Positions 54,435 to 64,000 of a stretch of DNA of 64,000 bases are shown one piece after another. Below the pieces are notes generated by a model. It had not been told where the DNA came from. It ran no database searches and was given only the letters and a program-made list of their open reading frames with translations. The stretch is from Diploptera punctata (lineage: Eukaryota > Arthropoda > Insecta > Blattodea > Blaberidae), in contig JASPKZ010007795.1 of assembly GCA_030220185.1 (NCBI GenBank), forward strand, positions 1,511,001 through 1,575,000, in the 5' to 3' direction. The first letter of the stretch is position 1. Each line of letters opens with the position of its first letter. The translations under genes and the position numbers were made by a program.

Positions 54435-57400
54435 AGAGCGGATTGATTTGGAAGTTCGTCGGTCAGCCATCAGATGGCGCGGAGGTCAGTCTGCAGGATA
54501 GGAGGCCATTGGACATCAGTTGTGAATGTAATACAACATTGAGAATATCACAAATGAAGTGAAGAAACTCGAGTCTGCTTGGGAGTTTAAGAAGTATGAG
54601 GTGAGTGAAGAAGCAACTAAACAATAATATCTAAAATGTTTAACTGCACATCATACGCTTTTATTCCTTGTATGTTCCTCAGTATTGAACTAGCCTGGAG
54701 AACTGGTCTTTATGTGCATGCAGTCTAAGTCTTCGGTGACATTCGGGAATGAAGCGATGTAATATCCCAGCAAGCCTTCTAGAAAAAAAAAAGAATGTTT
54801 ATGATTTTATCACATAATCAAAAGTGACTAATATTTATTCACCATCAAATATAGACTATAGAACAATGCATAATATTTTTAGTGGATTCTACTACTTTAA
54901 TAACATTGTAATTTCTCAGACGTCATAAGCTAAGGGGCAAAATTATTATTTTCTGCTATATTAAAAAAGAATGTTCCAAGAAAAACATAATGTGTAGCAA
55001 CAATTGATATGTTACATCACTTTATGCATTGTAATTTGATTCCCTTTCAGTTACTGGTACACATTATTTTATTCATGATTACTGTATTAACAAGTTTCAT
55101 TATTCTCATTATGGATGTATTGGATTACAACTCACCTCTAATTCTCATATAATGTTTTCACAGTTCATACCAGAACATGTTATACAAATACAAAATTTTG
55201 GGCAATTGCATACAAACGTTAAGTTGCTATATTTATGGCATTTCTTATTAACTCGCTTTAATTAAATTAGAGGTTTCTTTATGGGAAGCCATATTATCTA
55301 ATAAACTAATTGGTGTACACAAACTTGCAGTGCACCATAAGGCAAAGTTGGCTATTCTGTTTGAACAGTGACTAATGCAGGTGGACTAGAGGCATAGAAT
55401 CTCCAAAACTGACTTATGCTGTAATAAAGGTCACCATTTATCAAATATACAATGAAAGTTGCTTAAATCTATGATGGCTGAACTATAGTTTATGACCCAC
55501 TATGCTATACCATACAACATTAATATGACACTGTTACACTATTTACTTTTTCCATTTCTACTAACATTTCCTACTGTTTTAACATTTTGTAACGATTCTT
55601 AAAACATTTTTTTTATATTTCTTATATATTTATCTATGTATATAAAATCTCTCACTCATTTCTTCTAAGTTCTACAGAGCTGTAGTGCATATGTGCATGC
55701 AAAAGGTTTTGTCATATATGGCAAGACTAACTGTGCTATTGTATGACAATCTTTCACAATATAACTACTATTTTATTTTGTTTGGTTAAGAAGGAAAAGT
55801 TATTGTACACCAAATTAGATTATCAAATAATAAATTATTCCTTTCTTTAAAAGCATGCTTGGGAACTTATTGTGAAGGTTGATTATTCCAATAGCACAGA
55901 TACTCGTCATCTATCGAGTAAGTTCATAAGCTTTGAGCATCCACACAACTGTTATGTAGGAAAAATGGAAAAACTGCACTTAAACTAGCGTGAAATATTT
56001 TCAAAGTCCTATAGAACAACAGTGCGCATGCGCCAGAGTTTATAGAGCCAGCGATACCCACAATCAAACTACATATCGATTATCATCCTCGGTTACTATC
56101 CGTCGCAATGAAATTTAAATGACCAATATTTGCAATAAATCTCCAAATCTATGTTTAAAAAATATATTAATAATATTAAAATTACCAAACGTTTATTAAA
56201 AATGGGTGTACACTCACTTATCACTCCTTCATATTGATCCAACCAGCGATAACCCAAAACAGCAATAGAAAAATTAGAGACTAGGTAATATACTCTGTGG
56301 AGAAAATAGCAGCATTACAATATTGAATAACAGTATCATAATATTGTGATTTGTATATTTAAATATATACTTCAAATTGTCTAATAATGTTATAAAAATT
56401 GTTTGAAAAAGTTTAAAATATTAAGTAATGTTAGTAAATATAGAGGAAGAGCTATAGTTTACAATATAACTGAAAATCAAGTGCTTGTAGAAGTGCAGTT
56501 GAGCCGGAAAAACTTTAGTTTACCTTCCCTTAATTTTTGTGTCCTACAGTGAAAATGTGCATGAGCATAAGTTTATAGAGTTGTCACTAGATGGAATCAC
56601 AAAGAAGTTCTACAGAAAATTTAAAGAATTGACACTAGATGGAAGAATGTAGCTGCGACCAAACTTCAATACATCCCCAAACATTTGTTAGAAATGGATA
56701 TACACCAACTTTCTCCTTCCTAACTTAAAATAAATTATTTGCATATTATTTAATGAAGCATATACTAATCTGATATACACTAACCTGTCCCATCAGAACC
56801 TACAAAATGAACTGAGTGAACATCTTTTTCTGAGAATATACTTTTGAATGTTGGTCATTCCAATTTTCACAGATATCTTCACCATCTAGTATAAGTTCTT
56901 CTAGCGTTCACACATGTGCACAATGATTCTGCATACTTCAAAGAAATAATTGTGTATGGAGATAAATATTTAATAATTGTAAAAAAAATGTTATAAGTAT
57001 TGTTGCAAAATGTTAGATAGATGGAAAGCTGTGTGGCCATCACTTAAGTGTTGGCGGTGAGCGATCCATTTTGATCCTCTTTAATAGGTAGAACCCCTGG
57101 TTCCTGTAAAATACAGTAGCACCAGTTTAAATTTTGAATTCAAATTTGAAGTTAATTAGCAGAGTGAAGTCGGAAGCGAAAATGTTTAAAAAAGTACAAA
57201 AGTTAGTAAAGACAGAAGAAGGAGTACGTAAGTCCCAGGCAGACACCACACGCATGCACGACAAACGCGAAGCAGTTTACTCTATGGAATATCGCGATGC
57301 AGCCAACATTATACATGCTATTTAACAAACCTAAAAGCTAACGTAATGCAATTTAAGTACTCTAACTTATGAAAGACCAACCTAAAAGCTAACCTAACAT

Positions 57401-57889
57401 AATTTAAGCACTCTAACCTGTGAAAGAATGCAACACCCAAAAATAAATAGTAAGTTCTCAAATTCTGAAGTACATAACCTATGTTGGCTGCACTGTTGTT
57501 GCATAGAATATTCCTTAAAATCAATATGGTTGCCACGTCTTCATGTTACGTATATAGTTAAATATCATAGAAAAATGTGTTCAAGTAATCGTTAGAAAAA
57601 ATGTAAAATTTGTTGTAAATGGTGGGAAATAATTTGAAAATAAAACCTTGTTGGCGCATGCGCGTTGTGTCTGTCTCGGGCTTAGGAAAAATTCTCACTG
57701 CACTTAATGGAAACTTGAGCCAAATAAGTATACGTGGTCTCTTGGCATACAATAGCCAGTGCATTTTAATAATAATGTGTCAATGTAATAACAGCTTGAA
57801 AAATTGGAAATTAAGTATAAGTTTAGAGGTCCATGGTAGTACAACATAATCAACCTTGCATATTGAACATTCATACCATAATCACTACT
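54435..57889. other. Long AT-rich stretch without recognised genes
   Basis: No long frames. The 63-codon frame at 57134-57325 (MFKKVQKLVKTEEGV region) shows no known domain. It may be intron or interior of the Harbinger-like element. Confidence 0.4.
57332..57430 (+). repeat. 51-bp tandem duplication
   Basis: CCTAAAAGCTAACGTAATGC ... CTCTAACTTATGAAAG occurs twice in a row with a few differences. Confidence 0.8.
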
Positions 57890-58034
57890 GTAACTTAAGT
57901 TTTAAGGTTATGGCACTGTAATATAATCTCAAAATTAACACTTCAATGTTCTTTTGTTACATTTTTGTGGGTATGTAACATATAGCCTAAGAAATTACAC
58001 TTGGATAGAAGACTATTTTTTATTAATTTTTTTA

Positions 58035-58150
58035 CTAAATATAAAATATTTTACCTTTCTGTTGTAATCGATGTATGATCAGATCCACATTGAACGTAAT
58101 TGCTTCGTTTCAAAAGCGAAACCAGACGAAACAATCTTCCATACCTTCTT
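58035..58150 (-). pseudogene. Second, decayed copy of the Harbinger-like exon
   Basis: Minus strand: SRRPVHLEEGMEDCFVWFRF, a stop, FNVDLIIHRLQQKG, again followed by a GTAA donor. It parallels RGRPDHIENYNDEEFFVRFR...LIRHRLENKTKR. Confidence 0.55.
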
Positions 58151-58667
58151 CAAGATGAACTGGTCTCCTTGAGATTTTTCTGTAGAATGTTGAAAAAATA
58201 TGGTTATGTTACTGATAATATCCTGATTAATAATAATAATAATAATAATAACAATTTATCAATTTTATGATAGTTTAGAAAAAAGGTTATTGGCACACGA
58301 CATAATACACATTTTTTATTTAAAGTCAATGGCATAACCAACGTTGTAATTAAGATTTTAATTTAATGGCATTATAATATAACCTCAAAATTTGCACTTC
58401 AATGTTTTGTTAAATTATAGTGTGTAAAATAAAGCAATTATACTTTGAAAAGCACACTTTCATAGAAGATTATTTTTTAAACTCCTACCCCTATTATAAA
58501 ATGCATTGTATTATACAGTATTATCTAATGAAGCTACAGGTTCAAGTACGAGTATTAATGCTAATTCATGCTCATACCTTTTTAAATAAAAATGTTTAAA
58601 TAATCACCTACAAATATTAAACAATGATTGTGGAAATAATAAAATACAAACGAAAAATGTTAAAATC

Positions 58668-58874
58668 TTACCTTTTCGTTTTATTTTCTAATCGATGTCT
58701 GATGAGATCAAGGCGAAAGCGGACGAAAAATTCTTCATCATTGTAATTTTCAATATGATCCGGTCTTCCCCTGATTTGTCTGAGTTTTCGGGTCTTTAGA
58801 AACATATCGTATAATACTTCGTCGTCACTATCAGAATCCAGAAATAAATTTCTAGACATGTTTCTGGCTGCCAT
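58668..58874 (-). pseudogene. Harbinger-like transposase N-terminal exon
   Basis: MAARNMSRNLFLDSDSDDEV, LYDMFLKTRKLRQIRGRPDH, IENYNDEEFFVRFRLDLIRH, ending RLENKTKR just before a consensus-like splice donor (AAAGGTAAGA). Acidic start plus N-DEEFFxRFRL is the usual lead-in of PIF/Harbinger transposases. The DDE exon is not found. The start lies about 170 bp inside the right terminal repeat. Confidence 0.65.
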
Positions 58875-59049
58875 TTTGGAAAGTTAACTCGAGTATTTCA
58901 CAATAATCGGCTTCGAATGACCGTAGAAAGTCTACCGAGTTTATGCTCCGGCTAAGGTGCAATACTGTCGTGGTACAACGCAATTTTGGCTGAATACTTG
59001 AGATAGCATGTATTCAGAACTTATACTGAGTTGGTACAACCGGCCCTTA

Positions 59050-59142
59050 GAATTCCCTAGTAAAGCTACAAAGCATAGCATAAAAATGCTATGATTGCAG
59101 TGAAAGACCTGCCCTTGGGCAGAAACTATGGATGGATGGAAC
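59050..59142 (+). mobile_element. SINE-A 3'-end fragment
   Basis: GAATTCCCTAGTAAAGCTAC to GGGCAGAAACTATGGATGG. It begins at the TTA outside the Harbinger right end; the rest of the SINE is not on the other side of that element. Confidence 0.75.
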
Positions 59143-59152
59143 ACACACACAC

Positions 59153-59154
<2 letters not shown>

Positions 59155-59192
<38 letters not shown>
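59155..59192. repeat. (TA)n at left edge of tRNA array 2
   Basis: About 18 TA units just before the first reversed unit, preceded by a short (AC)n. Confidence 0.9.
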
Positions 59193-59198
<6 letters not shown>

Positions 59199-59259
59199 TA
59201 TAATTAAATCTTTAACATTGAGCAATGCAAGCTTAATATGGTATGATAAGAAAAATAAA

Positions 59260-59329
59260 TGCCTGGACGGGATTCGAACCCGGATCTCTGAGTCTGTACC
59301 TCAGCGTGATATCCATTACACTACCAGGC
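59260..59329 (-). tRNA. tRNA-like gene, array 2 copy 1
   Basis: 70 nt. Anticodon arm CTGAG/CTCAG with loop GTACAGA (anticodon ACA by position), A box TAGTGTAATGG, B box GGTTCGAATCC. T-run about 5 nt downstream. Small mismatches at the ends of the acceptor and T stems make it look like a SINE head or pseudogene rather than a normal tRNA. Confidence 0.65.
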
Positions 59330-59563
59330 GAATCCAATTCAAACACTTATTTTTCTTATATATGTATTATACTCTCCATTATTACTAGATGTCGCGAGAA
59401 CACTGTCTTCACTGCCATCTAGTAGCTGACTATATCAAGTAAGCAAATTAAAGAGAATATTGGAGAAAGAGAGGATGGCAGTGAAGACAGTGTTCTCGCG
59501 ACATCTAGTAATAATGGAGAGTATAATACATATATAAGAAAAATAAGTGTTTGAATTGGATTC

Positions 59564-59633
59564 GCCTGGTTGTGTAATTGATATCACGCTGAGGTACAGA
59601 CTCAGAGATCCGGGTTCGAATCCCGTCCAGGCA
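59564..59633 (+). tRNA. tRNA-like gene, array 2 copy 2
   Basis: Differs from the others in the D arm (GGTTGTGTAATTGATA instead of GGTAGTGTAATGGATA), which damages the A box. Confidence 0.6.
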
Positions 59634-59862
59634 TTTATTTTTCTTATCATACCATATTAAGCTTGCATTGCTCAATGTTAAAGATTTAATTATAACATCG
59701 ATAAAGCGTCACTGCTATAAAGTAAAATAAATATTCTCTTTAATTTTGCTTACTTGATATAGTCAGCTACTAGATGGCAGTGAAGACAGTGTTCTCGCGA
59801 CATCTAGTAATAATGGAGAGTATAATACATATATAAGAAAAATAAGTGTTTGAATTGGATTC

Positions 59863-59932
59863 GCCTGGTAGTGTAATGGATATCACGCTGAGGTACAGAC
59901 TCAAAGATCCGGGTTCGAATCCCGTCCAGGCA
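59863..59932 (+). tRNA. tRNA-like gene, array 2 copy 3
   Basis: One change after the anticodon stem (TCAAAGATCC for TCAGAGATCC), breaking the last stem pair. Confidence 0.6.
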
Positions 59933-60160
59933 TTTATTTTTCTTATCATACCATATTAAGCTTGCATTGCTCAATGTTAAAGATTTAATTATAACATCGA
60001 TAAAGCGTCACTGCTATAAAGTAAAATAAATATTCTCTTTAATTTGCTTACTTGATATAGTCAGCTACTAGATGGCAGTGAAGACAGTGTTCTCGCGACA
60101 TCTAGTAATAATGGAGAGTATAATACATATATAAGAAAAATAAGTGTTTGAGTTGGATTC

Positions 60161-60230
60161 GCCTGGTAGTGTAATGGATATCACGCTGAGGTACAGACTC
60201 AGAGATCCGGGTTCGAATCCCGTCCAGGCA
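60161..60230 (+). tRNA. tRNA-like gene, array 2 copy 4
   Basis: Matches copy 1 throughout. Confidence 0.65.
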
Positions 60231-60458
60231 TTTATTTTTCTTATCATACCATATTAAGCTTGCATTGCTCAATGTTAAAGATTTAATTATAACATCGATA
60301 AAGCGTCACTGCTATAAAGTTTAATAAATATTCTCTTTAATTTGCTTACTTGATATAGTCAGCTACTAGATGGCAGTGAAGACAATGTTCTCGCGACATC
60401 TAGTAATAATGGAGAGTATAATACATATATAAGAAAAATAAGTGTTTGAATTGGATTC

Positions 60459-60528
60459 GCCTGGTAGTGTAATGGATATCACGCTGAGGTACAGACTCAG
60501 AGATCCGGGTTCGAATCCCGTCCAGGCA
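60459..60528 (+). tRNA. tRNA-like gene, array 2 copy 5
   Basis: Matches copy 1. The unit is cut about 20 bp downstream by the right (TA)n. Confidence 0.65.
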
Positions 60529-60548
60529 TTTATTTTTCTTATCATACC

Positions 60549-60577
60549 ATATATATATATATATATATATATATATG
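60549..60577. repeat. (TA)n at right edge of tRNA array 2
   Basis: About 14 TA units, followed by unrelated DNA. Confidence 0.9.
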
Positions 60578-60894
60578 ACTGTTTTATAGTCGAGCAGTTC
60601 TTGAGAGTCGGGTAGCTGAAACAAGGAAGGATGAGGAATAATTAGATGTTCGATGTAGATGTACAGCTAGAGTCGAGTTTTCTCTAGAGCGTGTGTTAAG
60701 TTATTTGAATGTAAAATTATATATAGGTTACATGATAAAAGCACAATTCTCAAGTATTTGAGTAAAAGTTCTTGGTTTCTTGCAGTTAAGTTCTTCATGT
60801 CACATTCGTTCAATCCTTTTTTTTTTTTTTTTCTCTCTAGTAATGTAAAAACGTGGCACAAATTGAACTTGGAAATGCATGGCTACGCTAATAC

Positions 60895-61035
60895 TTTACA
60901 ATTATTCCCTCATAATTCACTCTCTTATCGTGGTTAATGCTGTTTCTCTCCTCATTCTTAGACTAACTTCTGGGAGTGTTTTCTATGGTTTTTCTTCAAG
61001 AGGTTTCCGTGCCTCATACTCTACCCATAGAAGTC
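60895..61035 (-). mobile_element. LINE-alpha fragment
   Basis: Diverged copy of the region TTCTCTCCTCATTCTTAGAC ... AAGAGGTTTCCGTGCCTC, corresponding to the segment encoding the GKPEG/GRPRMKW end in better copies. Confidence 0.5.
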
Positions 61036-61317
61036 TACGTGGATATTTAACAGGCAATTAAATGGGGTTGATTACGATTTTCTTGTAAAATATATTAATA
61101 GAAATATTAATAGTTGACCAAAAATTGACAATTCGCATAATAACATTGTTCAAGTTTCAAAAACCATTTCCCACACTTGCAACTGAATGTGGAAGTTAGT
61201 ACGTACATACTGTGGAAATCCTCATCCTGATTCCGGGAAGCAAAACATTTCATTATCTGAACCCTATTACTAGTTTTACATAAGAATTGGTTGCATGCTT
61301 TTGATTATACACGGGCA

Positions 61318-61640
61318 GTCGATAAATAATGGCAACACTGTTACAACATGATAAAAAATTATCTAGGTTATTTTTGGCGTTATCAACTTCATTTATAGTC
61401 TCCTGCCAAGTCAATTATACGTTGCCAAATCATTGGATAACGGTGCACTCCATCTGCACCACCATTTCTGGATGTCTCTTTCACTGATCGATCTAGAACT
61501 TTCTAGATATCAATTCTTGATTGAATTCGAATGGCTTGTAGAAGTTTTTTTTTTTTATCTTTGAGAATAATTTATAGTCACAAGGGCTCCTGTCTGATGA
61601 ATTTGGTAGTTGTTCGAGTACTTCCCAATTCCACCTTCTA
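61318..61640 (-). pseudogene. Second mariner family, transposase C-terminus
   Basis: Minus strand: LPNSSDRSPCDYKLFSKIKK, then AIRIQSRIDI, VKETSRNGGADGVHRYPMIW and QRIIDLAGDYK, a stop. SPCDYxLFxKLK with the third catalytic Asp, then RW..CI...G.Y, is the mariner C-terminus. The sequence differs clearly from the mariner at 14295. The rest of the transposase is gone. Confidence 0.7.
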
Positions 61641-61754
61641 AACAAATTAAACTGAACATATTTTTTAGGACAGTATTACTTACATGTGAGAAATAGTGAA
61701 TATATTCACAAAATATTGCTATTTCAAGACTTTCGATATTACGAAAGGGCACGT

Positions 61755-62002
61755 GGAAGTACGAGAGTTCAAGACCGGCTTTTTAAATAGGTCCAAAAAC
61801 CTTCTGGCGGCACTGTGGTCCTGGAGTCGACTCAGCCTCTAACGTAAATGAGTACCAGTTGCTTGTTCTGGGATAAAGGTGACCGTCATGCTGGGTTGAC
61901 AACCCGGCTGACATCAAATTCCGATTGTCTAGTAAAAGTGGGTGCCTTTAACTTCCTACTACCCCAAGGGCCTCCAACAGCTTGTAGTGGTATCACCTTG
62001 CG
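61755..62002 (+). mobile_element. SINE-B copy, partial
   Basis: Starts with a diverged head (AGAGTTCAAGACCGGC) and keeps TTCTGGCGGCACTGTGGTCC, CGTCATGCTGGGTTGACAAC and the 3' end, where the LINE begins directly. Confidence 0.75.
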
Positions 62003-63359
62003 ATGTTAGAGATTTATATGCAACACAGGCTACATCATTCAACCACCTAATTACAATATACAAATACTGCCTACTACCAACCATAACTTATGCCTGTAGC
62101 GTCTGGTACCAACAAATTCGCTACAAATCACAAATGGACAAACTAACTAGAATACAAAGACAAATCCTGATATTCATGACAAAATCATATCGTTCGGTCT
62201 CTACAGAGGCACTCACAGTCATAGCAAATGCTCTCCCAATAGAACTGGAACTCAGACTAAGAAATGACATCTGGGCACTAAATCATAACAAGAAGACTAC
62301 AGCAATCTTACCCGAGTTATCGAAGGCAAAAATTCCAAAAAGTGAAGAGGGACTGAAAATCCTAGACTGAAAATCCTAGACATCAAAGGAGAACTCACAG
62401 GCTCTGGTGGAGATGGAGATTACACCCTCTACACAGATGGGTCAAAAACAGAAGGAAATGTCGGAACAGGCCTAGTAGTCTATACAGGAAGAAAAGAAGT
62501 TTTCTCAAAATCAGCAAAACTGCACCCCGAATGCTCAGTATTTCAAGCCGAGCTGCTCGGAATTCAGATGGCACTAAATGAATAAAAAATATACAAAAAC
62601 CTAAAACTAAATACGCCATAAACGTTGACTCACAAGCAGCACTTAAAGCAATCAAAAAAGCAAATCAGCCAATCCCATTGTAAGTCAAATCAGGGCAGAT
62701 CTTCAATACATACAGAGTAACAATCAAGTAAACTTCTATTGAATCCGAGGCCACACTGGACACTACGGAAACGAAAGGGCAGATTTCCTAGCAAAAATAG
62801 ACTCAACGTTTCAAACAACTCTAGTATATGACAGACTACCCATTTCATTTTGTAAACAAAAGCTCCTTCAATACTACACAGACATCTGGAACACACTGTA
62901 CACATCATCACACAAAGGCCACCCAAACAAAACTCTTCTTCCCAAACATCCATACCAGGCAAGAATCCGTCCTAAATCCAACTTTCGTACTTACACAATT
63001 CCTCACAAACCATGGAAAATTCCAACAATACCTACACAGAATTGGAAAAGCAGCCTCACCGAAGTGTCAATGCTCAGAAGACGACCAAACAGCTATGCAT
63101 CTTTTACTTCACTGCAAGCTACAAGAAAAGAACAGACCAGCGCACATCAAGGACCCAAATATAGTGCTAAGAAAAGTTATTAAAATGCCACAAACAATCA
63201 AATACATAAATGAAATATTCCAGACACTGAAATAATCCATATTAATTGTAATCCATTAATTGTAAAACCATATAAAGTGTAAACTAAATATCCTGCGATA
63301 TACCCACAGGGTAAAACGCAGGTTGTAAAAACTTGTTCAAATTAAAAAAAAAAAAAAAA
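62003..63359 (+). pseudogene. LINE with RNase H domain, 5' truncated
   Basis: Plus strand in order: TITYACSVWYQQIRYKSQ (RT thumb/post-RT), RIQRQILIFMTKSYRSVSTE, then RNase H motifs YTDGSKTEGNVGTGL (first Asp), FQAELLGIQMAL (Glu), INVDSQAALKAI (Asp) and GHTGHYGNERADFLAK (His/Asp). A C-terminal Cys/His knuckle follows (KCQCSEDDQTAMHLLLHCKL). A 14-bp duplication at 62354-62381 and other stops kill it. Poly-A at about 63343-63358. RNase H suggests an I/LOA/R1-like group. Confidence 0.85.
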
Positions 63360-64000
63360 GATCACGATGGTCAACACTAAGATCGCTGATTTACAGTAGT
63401 GTTGTCATTACTTATCAAAGAGTTACTTATCGAATGCTCGAGTATATTATTGAACTTAACACTAGACTCTCGTAATAAAGGTGTTGGAATGAAAAATATA
63501 AGCTGCTTTTAGAGAATTGGTTTTCTTGTAGTTAGAATTACCATTGAAGTAACACGGCGTGACTCCTGAATGATATATTGTTTCCCTGATAAATTGAAGT
63601 ACGATTTTTGTCGTGTGAAGAGAAGCAGGAAATGGCAGGAGAGGGTTGCTCCTCTTCATGTAATTAAACCTCAGAGTGCTTGTTTGTCGTCTCACTGCCG
63701 TTTCGATGTAATTAGTTCATGAACGCAACCTGTTCTCTAATATGTAACAGAAAGGAAGATCCTTTTATAATATATTTTCAAACTAACAAAAGAATTTTCG
63801 ATAGAATATCGTAAGATTCCTGACTTATTTTTTTCTTCTTCCTTGTTGAATTTGATATTCCCTCTTTCCTCCTTTTCATTTTTGTTTTTCTTCTTTCTTT
63901 TTAAGTTCCAGGAAGCAGAAGTTAATCAAATAAAAATGAACGAGGTGGATGTGCGCCCTTCTCATATTACGCGGCCTCAACCCTTGTCTTACAACGTGTG
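63360..64000. other. No recognisable feature
   Basis: No coding motif or matched repeat up to the window edge. Confidence 0.45.

Larger units (their letters stand above)
57890..58874 (-). repeat. Diverged segmental duplication containing the Harbinger-like exon
   Basis: Blocks about 57890-58190 and about 58345-58874 share TGGCA(C/T)T(G/A)TAATATAA, CACTTCAATGTT, CATAGAAGA(C/T)TATTTTTT-like and the exon end AATCGATGT(A/C)TGAT. The spacing differs because the second block has about 175 extra bp. Confidence 0.65.
47390..59046 (-). mobile_element. Large Harbinger-like element or pair of Harbinger ends
   Basis: Left end GGGCCGGTTGTACGAACT, right end (complement) GGGCCGGTTGTACCAACT. Both have TGCGTTGTACCAC about 75 bp inside, and TTA stands on both outer sides. 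TTA duplication and GGGCC ends suit PIF/Harbinger. A Harbinger-like N-terminal exon lies near the right end. At 11.7 kb it is far larger than usual, partly from later insertions. The two ends may instead belong to different copies. Confidence 0.55.
59193..60551. repeat. Inverted-plus-tandem array 2 of 298-bp tRNA-bearing units
   Basis: One minus-strand unit (about 59197-59460) followed by four plus-strand units with tRNA-like genes at 59564, 59863, 60161 and 60459. The orientation switch is near 59461. Units carry CTAGATGGCAGTGAAGACAG and TGCTCAATGTTAAAGATTTA and differ by a few bases. The array is bounded by (TA)n on both sides. Confidence 0.92.

Noticed and set aside
59435..60624. Frames with KKNKCLDGIRTRISES at array 2
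   Set aside because: They read through the tRNA-like gene on the opposite strand.

Overview
This window is eukaryotic, AT-rich, non-coding DNA from an arthropod, most likely an insect with a large transposon-loaded genome. A cockroach or termite is a guess from the kinds of LINE, SINE, mariner and Penelope relics present; nothing in the sequence proves the order. I see no intact host protein-coding gene. Nearly every recognisable coding stretch is a decayed piece of a transposable element: non-LTR retrotransposons (LINEs), Penelope-like elements, mariner, pogo/Tigger, PIF/Harbinger-like elements and Helitrons. Between them lie at least five tRNA-derived SINE families, which I call SINE-A to SINE-E locally, plus microsatellites and AT-rich filler.

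Layout. 1-7 kb: a LINE tail, SINEs, a short non-autonomous LINE, and a nested foldback complex (family P) that contains a Penelope-like inverted duplication. 7-14 kb: LINE tails, SINE-B, and a 0.6-kb tandem duplication carrying SINE-A. 14-20.3 kb: a full-length but broken mariner (14295-15626), a CR1-like LINE end, and a rearranged mariner derivative with three terminal repeats (19501-20296). 21-24 kb: head-to-tail Helitrons. 24-29 kb: several LINE C-terminal remnants on both strands. 29-36 kb: SINE-B copies, a Tigger element with a LINE inserted in it, and an unassigned element with inverted ends. 36-38.3 kb: a LINE with a nested SINE-A, then an old reverse transcriptase (RT) relic.

The most unusual part is 38313-41440. 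Eleven copies of a 293-bp unit each carry a well-folded tRNA-like gene with pol III boxes and a T-run terminator. Four point left and seven point right. The whole array sits inside the RT relic and is flanked by a 12-bp direct repeat. A second, independent array of the same design lies at 59193-60551: five tRNA-like copies in units of about 298 bp, one reversed and four forward, bounded by (TA)n tracts. A scrap of the same kind of sequence lies at 44601-44638. Together these suggest a mobile or amplifying tRNA-bearing repeat that builds inverted-plus-tandem arrays.

42-47 kb holds two more non-autonomous LINE copies with target-site duplications, and Penelope relics. 47390-59046 is bounded by Harbinger-like inverted ends and TTA, has a Harbinger-like N-terminal exon near its right end, and is full of later insertions. 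60.9-63.4 kb ends with a mariner relic, a SINE-B and a LINE with an RNase H domain and poly-A tail. Boundaries of old repeats are approximate. All family assignments come from motifs read by eye, not from searches.
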